A DNA stretch of 19,872 bases, taken from contig CAMZHP010000019.1 of assembly GCA_947306845.1 (NCBI GenBank), forward strand, positions 1 to 19,872. The letters are read 5' to 3'. This DNA is from an uncultured Prevotellaceae bacterium (GTDB lineage: Bacteria > Bacteroidota > Bacteroidia > Bacteroidales > Bacteroidaceae). Made by a program: the position numbers and the translations under genes. Under the pieces are notes generated by a model. The model was given only the letters and a program-made list of their open reading frames with translations, ran no database searches and had not been told where the DNA came from. Of this stretch, positions 14,746 through 19,872 are shown piece after piece (position 1 is the first letter of the stretch; each line of letters starts with the position of its first letter).

Positions 14746-16830
14746 TTACTCAGAGGATGTCTTGTAGGCTTTCAGTCCTTCATCAAGGAAGTCCATGTAT
14801 TTGTCGATGTTCTCATCATAGCTTCTCGCTCCGGTCAGAGGATTGCCTTGTGGGGAGACTGCCACGTAGAAGGGTTGGGCGTTGGCTCCGAATTTGTTGC
14901 TCTGCAGATAGCTCCATTTGGCTCCCACCGTGCGCAGTGTCTTTTCCTGCCCTTTCTCATCCGTCACCGTCATGGGCTCTTTCAGTGGTGTCTTGTCATC
15001 CACGTATAGCGAGATGAGCACATAGTCCTTGGTCAGCTTGCTGGCCACACGGGGGTCGGTCCATACGGCTGCCTCCATTTTGCGGCAGTTCACACAACCG
15101 AAACCAGTGAAGTCGATCAGCACGGGCTTGCCTTGGGCGGCGGCGGCTCTCATGCCTTGTTCGTAGTCGGTATAAGCAGCTTCTACCACTTTGGTGTTGA
15201 GATTGAAGTCCTGGGTGTTCATGGGAGGAGCAAAGGCACTGACGGCCTTGCAGGGAGCTCCCCACAGTCCGGGAATCATATACACAGCAAATGCCAATGA
15301 TACTAGTCCGCCCATGATGCACAACACTGGCATGGGCTTGTGCAGGTCGCCGCCTGTCTCATCCTCCTGGAATTTCAACCATCCACAGAGGTAAGCGCCG
15401 AGGAGTCCGAAGATGACAATCCATAGGGAGAGGAACACCTCGCGGTCCAGCAGATGCCATCCGTAGGCAAGGTCGGCTACGGAGAAGAATTTGAGTGCAA
15501 AGGCCAGTTCGATGAATCCCAGCACCACCTTGAGTGTAGTCATCCACGATCCTGATTTGGGTGCTTGCTTCAGCCACGCGGGGAACAAGGCGAACAAGGT
15601 GAAGGGCAGGGCAAGTGCCAGGGCGAAGCCGAACATGCCGAGGGCAGGAGCCACCCAGTTGCCGCTGGTCGTCGTCTCCACAAGCAGCAGTCCGATAATG
15701 GGTGCCGTGCAGGAGAAACTCACCAGCACCAGGGTGAACGCCATCAGGAATATGGAGACAAGACCGCTGGTATTTGATGCCTTCGTGTCAACGGCGTTGG
15801 CCCAACTGCTTGGCAACTTGATCTCAAACCATCCAAAGAATGACAGGGCGAACACCACAAGCAGAAGAAACAGGAAGATGTTGAACACCGCATTGGTGGA
15901 CATGGCATTCAGCGTGTCGCTGCCAAAAATCGCCGTGACAAGAAGTCCGAGCGCCAGATAGATGACGATGATGGAGATGCCGTAAGTGATGGCGTCCTTG
16001 ATGCCTTTCTTCTTGTCGCTCTTTGCCCGTTTCAGGAAGAAACTCACCGTCATGGGGATGATGGGCCAGATGCAGGGCATGAGCACTGCCAACAGACCAC
16101 CCACAAAGCCCATGAAGAGGATGTACAGCAGCGAATGGTTGCTCAGGCTGTCGCCGCTGTTGCCCAGGGCGCGAAGCTCTGAGATGACAGGTCGCCAAAG
16201 ATCCCCCTGGTCGCCTGAGAGGGCGGCAACGGCAACAGCGGAGTCTCCCAATGCGGTGGGGGTGACAAGTGTGTCTGCCAGAGTCTGAGCCTCATCCTCA
16301 TTCTTCACCTCTTCTGCGACTTTCTCTTCCTTTACTTCTTCCACTTTTGCCTTTTCCTCAACCGCTCCAGCTACAGCAGGACTCTTGCCGTTCTGCTTCA
16401 GCGGAACTTCCGATGGGGGCATGCACATCTCGTCGTTGCAGGCACCATACTCCAGATAGGCGTCGATGTCGTATTGTGGTTTGGTGAATTTCACTTTCTG
16501 GACAAACTGTGCCGTCTTCTCAAAATAGCGCAGTTTCATACCGAACATCTCGTCGTAGTTGGATATCTCTTTACCCTTGGGAGTGAGTTTGCCAACGAGT
16601 TCGGCTCCATCCATTTTGTTGACATGGAGTGAGGCTTCGATAGGACCGTCGCTCCCAAGTTCTGTGGAATAGACATGCCAGCCTGGGTCGATGGTGGCGG
16701 TGAAGACCATTTCTGCCTCAGGACCCGATCCGGTCTTCAATTCGGACTTGAACTTTACTGGGTCCTGCATTTGTGCCTGTGCTGCTATGAATAACGATAG
16801 CAAAAGGCAGATTGAAGAGATTCTTTTCAT
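14746..16830 (-). CDS. dsbD: DsbD-type thiol:disulfide interchange protein
   Basis: DsbD carries reducing power from cytoplasmic thioredoxin across the inner membrane to periplasmic thiol proteins. The 694-residue product has all three parts. After a signal peptide (1-20), a periplasmic N-domain carries C131 and C136 (GACNDEMC). A Glu/Lys-rich linker follows (about 155-185). The membrane domain has about eight segments (about 232-525), with redox cysteines C253 in MPCIWP and C374 in FSCTAP. A C-terminal thioredoxin-like domain has CVNC (579-582). It lies 41 bases after the FecR gene and 60 before the desulfidase-like gene, suggesting co-transcription. With a full cysteine set it should be functional, and is not the short CcdA form. 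Confidence 0.93.
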   Translation of the reverse strand: MKRISSICLLLSLFIAAQAQMQDPVKFKSELKTGSGPEAEMVFTATIDPGWHVYSTELGSDGPIEASLHVNKMDGAELVGKLTPKGKEISNYDEMFGMKLRYFEKTAQFVQKVKFTKPQYDIDAYLEYGACNDEMCMPPSEVPLKQNGKSPAVAGAVEEKAKVEEVKEEKVAEEVKNEDEAQTLADTLVTPTALGDSAVAVAALSGDQGDLWRPVISELRALGNSGDSLSNHSLLYILFMGFVGGLLAVLMPCIWPIIPMTVSFFLKRAKSDKKKGIKDAITYGISIIVIYLALGLLVTAIFGSDTLNAMSTNAVFNIFLFLLLVVFALSFFGWFEIKLPSSWANAVDTKASNTSGLVSIFLMAFTLVLVSFSCTAPIIGLLLVETTTSGNWVAPALGMFGFALALALPFTLFALFPAWLKQAPKSGSWMTTLKVVLGFIELAFALKFFSVADLAYGWHLLDREVFLSLWIVIFGLLGAYLCGWLKFQEDETGGDLHKPMPVLCIMGGLVSLAFAVYMIPGLWGAPCKAVSAFAPPMNTQDFNLNTKVVEAAYTDYEQGMRAAAAQGKPVLIDFTGFGCVNCRKMEAAVWTDPRVASKLTKDYVLISLYVDDKTPLKEPMTVTDEKGQEKTLRTVGAKWSYLQSNKFGANAQPFYVAVSPQGNPLTGARSYDENIDKYMDFLDEGLKAYKTSSE

Positions 16831-16871
16831 TGTATTATGGTTTTTGTTGTTTTTATTGACATTTATCGGCC

Positions 16872-17960
16872 TTATTTCACGACGATGCGGTCTCCTTCGA
16901 GCACGATGTGCCCGCGCTGCAGCCGATTGAGGATCTCCACGGCATAGGTCTCAGGACTATTCCTCGGGATAATGTATCGCATCCGCAGTCGGAGCAAGTC
17001 TGGGTTTTGGCATTCCACACGGAGATTGTAATAGCAGGCGAGTTGCGTGATGATATCGCCGAGGGTTTCTTCGTTGAAATAGAAATATCCGTCTCGCCAT
17101 GATGTGTATGGGTCAATGTCAACGGCCTGAATGACAGGCTCTGGCTGGTTGAAGTCCAGGGTGGCCATCTGTCCGGGTTGCAGGAGATGTTCCTTGCTCC
17201 TGGTTGTGACACCCACTCTGCCTTCGATGAGTACCACCTCGGTCTTCTTATTCTCGGAGCAGACATTGAATTCAGTGCCGTAGTCGCGAACGTCGCCTTG
17301 CTCGGTGTGAACGATGAAGGGGCGGGTGGAGTCATCAGCCACACAGAAGTAGGCCTCGCCCGAGAGTTTCACTTTGCGCTCGCTGCCGGTGAAGGGGTCG
17401 GGATAGACAATCCGTGACCCTGGGTGCATATACACACGGGTGCCGTCGCTGAGGATGATCTGAAGTGAGTGGCCATAAGGAATGGTAACGATGCTTTCTG
17501 CGGTCACTGTCTCAGATGTGGTGGTGGCAGCGGAGTTTTTGGGGGTGCTGGCAACTACGGTATAGACGGCATCAGGCATGTTGTCCTCTTTCACAAGGTC
17601 AAGTGCCTGAGGATGACCGTCGGGTGTGGTGATGGTGATGGCATCGCTCAGGAGAGAACTCGTATCTGGGGATGTCTTTGTACTTGGCTGTTTGGGATGA
17701 AGCAGGAAAAAGACTCCGGCAAATACGGCTGCTGCAGCAAGGGCAATCACCAGGATCCGGGGAAAGGATGATGCATTGTCCTTGACCGGCAGTTCTGGGC
17801 GGGACTCAGCACTCTCCTTTTCCTCAGCCAGTATTCCCTGCATGATCATGATGTCCTGGCAGGCCTCGCGGAGGTCGGCATCTTCCTGTATTCTGTCGAG
17901 TTGCTCGTCAGTAGGCTCTGCACCAGGTTCCATGATATTGATGGCTTCTTCTATCTTCAT
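16872..17960 (-). CDS. FecR-family anti-sigma factor
   Basis: FecR proteins hold an ECF sigma factor in check and pass a signal from an outer-membrane receptor through the inner membrane. The 362-residue protein has a cytoplasmic N-terminal part (1-66), one membrane segment (about 68-87), a periplasmic linker, the FecR domain (about 155-252, with LSDGTRVYMHPGSRIVYP and LSGEAYFCV), and a C-terminal STN-like DUF4974 domain (about 287-360). The ECF sigma gene lies 133 bases upstream on the same strand, and the divergent SusC-type receptor has the STN domain such systems use. Usually the receptor follows FecR directly; here dsbD does. The gap before it contains a tandem 8-mer (GGAGACAA twice). 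Confidence 0.92.
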   Translation of the reverse strand: MKIEEAINIMEPGAEPTDEQLDRIQEDADLREACQDIMIMQGILAEEKESAESRPELPVKDNASSFPRILVIALAAAAVFAGVFFLLHPKQPSTKTSPDTSSLLSDAITITTPDGHPQALDLVKEDNMPDAVYTVVASTPKNSAATTTSETVTAESIVTIPYGHSLQIILSDGTRVYMHPGSRIVYPDPFTGSERKVKLSGEAYFCVADDSTRPFIVHTEQGDVRDYGTEFNVCSENKKTEVVLIEGRVGVTTRSKEHLLQPGQMATLDFNQPEPVIQAVDIDPYTSWRDGYFYFNEETLGDIITQLACYYNLRVECQNPDLLRLRMRYIIPRNSPETYAVEILNRLQRGHIVLEGDRIVVK

Positions 17961-18093
17961 TGTCTTCTTTGTTGCGTCTCAGTTGTCAGTTGGTTTTCGA
18001 GTTTGATTTTGTCTCCTTGTCTCCGTGAACTAGGGCTATATCATAATAACGAAGAAATGGATGATGTGGGTACATTGAAATGAAAAAAAATGC

Positions 18094-18630
18094 TCAAAAG
18101 AAGAAAAAACCGAAAAATCCTTTCGGCTTGGGCTTCTTCTCCTTTTGCCTCTTTTCGGCGATGAGACGGAGCGCACGTGAGATGTATTTCTTCACAGTGT
18201 TGGTTGAGATACCCATCTCTTCCGCCACCTCGCGGTACTGCTTGCGCTCCACATAGCATGCAGTGAAAATCTGACGGGTATAGTCGGGGAGAGAGTCCAG
18301 TACCTGACGGACAGTCTGCTCACGCTCGTGGAGTTCGGCCAACTGGTCGGCATGGTCATAGCCTTCGGTCAGACGGGCGTATAGTTCGGCATGGCGGCGG
18401 TGGGTGGCCTCACGCCGCAGATAGTCGATGCACTTGTTGCGCACACTCTTGTAGAGGAATGCCTTGGCGGAACCACGCTCGATGGAGGTGAAGTTGCGCC
18501 ACACTTCCTCAAAGGCGGCACTCACCATGTCCTCGCAGTCTGCCTCCCGGGGGAGGAAGCGGTGTGCGAAGATGTGAAGTTCGCCATGGTGCAGTCGGAA
18601 CAGTTGGTCAAAATCGCCCTTGTCTGTCAT
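18094..18630 (-). CDS. ECF-type RNA polymerase sigma factor
   Basis: A sigma-70 family factor of the extracytoplasmic-function type, expected to direct transcription when its FecR partner releases it. From the ATG at 18630 the product has 178 residues: region 2 (about 7-75, with ADCEDMVSAAFEEVWRN at 30-46) and region 4 (about 105-160, helix-turn-helix YREVAEEMGISTNTVKKYIS at 132-151), with no region 3. An in-frame ATG at 18738 would add 36 residues, but that part is a phenylalanine-rich run overlapping the promoter, so the shorter start is chosen; GAGGA precedes it. The C-terminus is odd: after a lysine-rich stretch it ends GFFGFFFF, encoded by a hairpin and T-tracts that look like a terminator. 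Confidence 0.92.
   Translation of the reverse strand: MTDKGDFDQLFRLHHGELHIFAHRFLPREADCEDMVSAAFEEVWRNFTSIERGSAKAFLYKSVRNKCIDYLRREATHRRHAELYARLTEGYDHADQLAELHEREQTVRQVLDSLPDYTRQIFTACYVERKQYREVAEEMGISTNTVKKYISRALRLIAEKRQKEKKPKPKGFFGFFFF
18104..18126 (-). terminator. Terminator-like hairpin inside the 3' end of the sigma gene
   Basis: On the minus strand CCGAAA (18126-18121), a 5-base loop, TTTCGG (18115-18110) and then TTTTTT (18109-18104) form a short intrinsic-terminator shape within the last codons of the sigma factor. A second T-tract (eight T's) follows at 18090-18083. It could reduce read-through into the FecR gene. The stem is only 6 pairs, so it may be weak. Confidence 0.45.
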
Positions 18631-18649
18631 TTCCTCGTTCTTTGCGAGA

Positions 18650-18679
18650 CAAAAGTAACAAAAAAAAAGAAAAAACAAG
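18650..18679 (-). promoter_or_regulatory. Promoter of the sigma factor gene
   Basis: On the minus strand TACTTTTG (18657-18650) is a perfect -7 match. CTTG (18679-18676), 18 bases upstream, is a near -33 match. Transcription would start near 18643, giving a leader of about a dozen bases before the ATG at 18630. Its position inside the longer possible reading frame supports the shorter start. Confidence 0.55.
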
Positions 18680-18693
18680 AAAAAAGGGAATAA

Positions 18694-18718
18694 TTCATAC
18701 CCATCTGGTGCATATGAA
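18694..18718. promoter_or_regulatory. Possible operator in the sigma/SusC divergent region
   Basis: A perfect inverted repeat, TTCATA (18694-18699) and TATGAA (18713-18718), with a 13-base centre, lies midway between the sigma promoter and the SusC start codon. Dyads of this shape can bind dimeric regulators, but six-base arms in AT-rich DNA can arise by chance. No Bacteroidetes housekeeping promoter was seen for the SusC gene, so an ECF-dependent promoter here is conceivable. Confidence 0.25.
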
Positions 18719-18764
18719 CGTTTTATAACAAACCTCAAATCATTTCAACTAAATAGAAACGCTT

Positions 18765-19872
18765 ATGGACAAAAGAAGATGGACGACCTTGTTGCTGTTG
18801 CTCCTCCTGACAGTGCTTCCGGCGCTGGCACAGAGCAATTCCGTGACAATCAGTTGTCAGAACGAGCCGCTTCAGAAAGCACTGCGCCGTCTGGAGAGGG
18901 TGAGTAAGCAGAAAATCATGTTCACCTATGAGGACGTGGAAAACTACAACGTCACAGGACAGGTGAAAGACGCTCCTTTTGAATCCGCATTGCAGATGAT
19001 GCTCGCTGGTAAGCCCTTCGAATACAAAATCGACGGCAATCTGGTCACCATCAACCGTATGAGGCAGACGGGAGGAGGCAGTCGTGAAATCACTGGTATC
19101 GTCGTTGACGAACATGACGAGCCGCTTATCGGTGCTACGGTGACGAATGTGAAAAATCGAGGCGACCGCGAGACATTCACTGCCATCACTGACGTGAACG
19201 GACATTTCAAACTGACACTCTCCAACGAGGTGGGGCAGTTGGAGGTGAGTTACATCGGATTCCAACCGAAAGTCATCTATCTGAATGCCTCAAACAGTTA
19301 CCGCATTCAACTTGTCACCGATTCCAAACTCATCGACGAGGTGGTGGTGACGGGTGTCTTTGAGCGAAAGGCCAACACTTACACAGGTGCAGTGACTACC
19401 GTGAAGGGAGAAGAACTGCAGCGGGTGGGCAACGTGAATGTCCTGCAGAGTCTGAAAAATATCGACCCCTCGTTCATGCAGATTGAGAACTTGGCTGCTG
19501 GCTCCAATCCCAACGCACTCCCTGACTTCCAGATGCGTGGAGCATCCACCATCGCCAGCGTGCAGGGTGAATATGCGTCCAATGCCAACCAACCGCTGTT
19601 CATCCTCGATGGTTTTGAGACCGAACTGACAAAGATCCTCGACCTCGACATGAATCAAGTGGAGAGCGTCACCACCCTGAAGGATGCCACAGCCAAGGCC
19701 ATTTATGGATCAAAGGCAGCCAACGGCGTGATCGTTATCGAGACCAAGCGTCCCGAGAGTGGGCGTCTGCGCGTCACTTATACCGGTTCGATGTCGCTTG
19801 AGGTGCCCGACCTGACTAGTTATGACCTGACCAACGCTCGGGAGAAACTGGACGTGGAGCACTTGGCTGGCC
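18765..19872 (+). CDS. SusC/RagA-type TonB-linked outer-membrane protein with STN domain (partial)
   Basis: SusC-type proteins form the outer-membrane import barrel that works with a SusD lipoprotein lid. Only the first 369 residues are in the window; a full protein is usually near 1000 or more. Visible in order: signal peptide (1-22, ending ALAQ); an STN domain (about 25-97); a carboxypeptidase-regulatory-like domain (about 108-185, ITGIVVDEHDEPLIGATV); a TonB-box-like DEVVVTG (191-197); the plug (about 200-328, with ending GSKAANGVIVIETK); the first barrel strands. The STN domain marks it as a transducer that contacts a FecR protein, and a FecR/ECF pair is encoded divergently next door. The start codon lies 134 bases from the sigma start. 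The cargo is unknown. Confidence 0.93.
   Translation, partial: MDKRRWTTLLLLLLLTVLPALAQSNSVTISCQNEPLQKALRRLERVSKQKIMFTYEDVENYNVTGQVKDAPFESALQMMLAGKPFEYKIDGNLVTINRMRQTGGGSREITGIVVDEHDEPLIGATVTNVKNRGDRETFTAITDVNGHFKLTLSNEVGQLEVSYIGFQPKVIYLNASNSYRIQLVTDSKLIDEVVVTGVFERKANTYTGAVTTVKGEELQRVGNVNVLQSLKNIDPSFMQIENLAAGSNPNALPDFQMRGASTIASVQGEYASNANQPLFILDGFETELTKILDLDMNQVESVTTLKDATAKAIYGSKAANGVIVIETKRPESGRLRVTYTGSMSLEVPDLTSYDLTNAREKLDVEHLAG

Noticed and set aside
18631..18738. 36-residue N-terminal extension of the sigma factor
   Set aside because: The extension is a Phe-rich, membrane-like run overlapping a perfect -7 promoter element, and sigma region 2 begins a few residues after the later ATG.

Overview
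The window looks like chromosomal DNA from a Bacteroidota member, most likely a Prevotella-type Bacteroidales. Evidence: a FecR-like anti-sigma factor, an ECF sigma factor and a SusC/RagA-type receptor together; a thiamine outer-membrane receptor plus PnuT-type permease under a TPP riboswitch; and several copies of the Bacteroidetes promoter signature (TTTG, 19-21 bases, TAnnTTTG) instead of the E. coli -35/-10.

Layout. 1-384 is AT-rich and non-coding and precedes dnaA (385-1797, +), which ends in a clear hairpin terminator. A secreted GH51 alpha-L-arabinofuranosidase follows (2024-4471, +). 4472-4737 holds a strong minus-strand promoter and a hairpin with a T-tract, framing an unannotated transcript or 40-codon small ORF. 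4738-7900 is a minus-strand thiamine-uptake operon: promoter, TPP riboswitch, TonB-dependent receptor, PnuT-like permease. 7961-12365 is a second minus-strand unit: PaaK-type CoA ligase, double-ACT protein, GH94 cellobiose phosphorylase, terminator. 12392-12559 holds a possible gene remnant and a long near-perfect palindrome. 12583-18657 is a third minus-strand series: ECF sigma factor, FecR anti-sigma factor, DsbD, cysteine-desulfidase-like protein, SDR oxidoreductase. Divergent from the sigma factor, a SusC-type receptor with an STN signalling domain starts at 18765 and is cut by the window end.

Working together. The riboswitch operon should take up thiamine across both membranes when TPP is scarce. 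The receptor, FecR protein and sigma factor form a plausible cell-surface signalling set. GH51 and GH94 indicate plant-polysaccharide use (arabinose side chains, cellobiose). DsbD and the desulfidase-like enzyme are both thiol/sulfur proteins and may be co-transcribed.

The least ordinary signals are non-coding: two intergenic heptamer arrays with the same architecture (stop codon, array, about 27 bases, start codon), a readable Shine-Dalgarno switch behind the TPP aptamer, the orphan minus-strand transcript at 4475-4665, and the 69-base palindrome. No CRISPR array, tRNA, rRNA or complete insertion sequence was seen.
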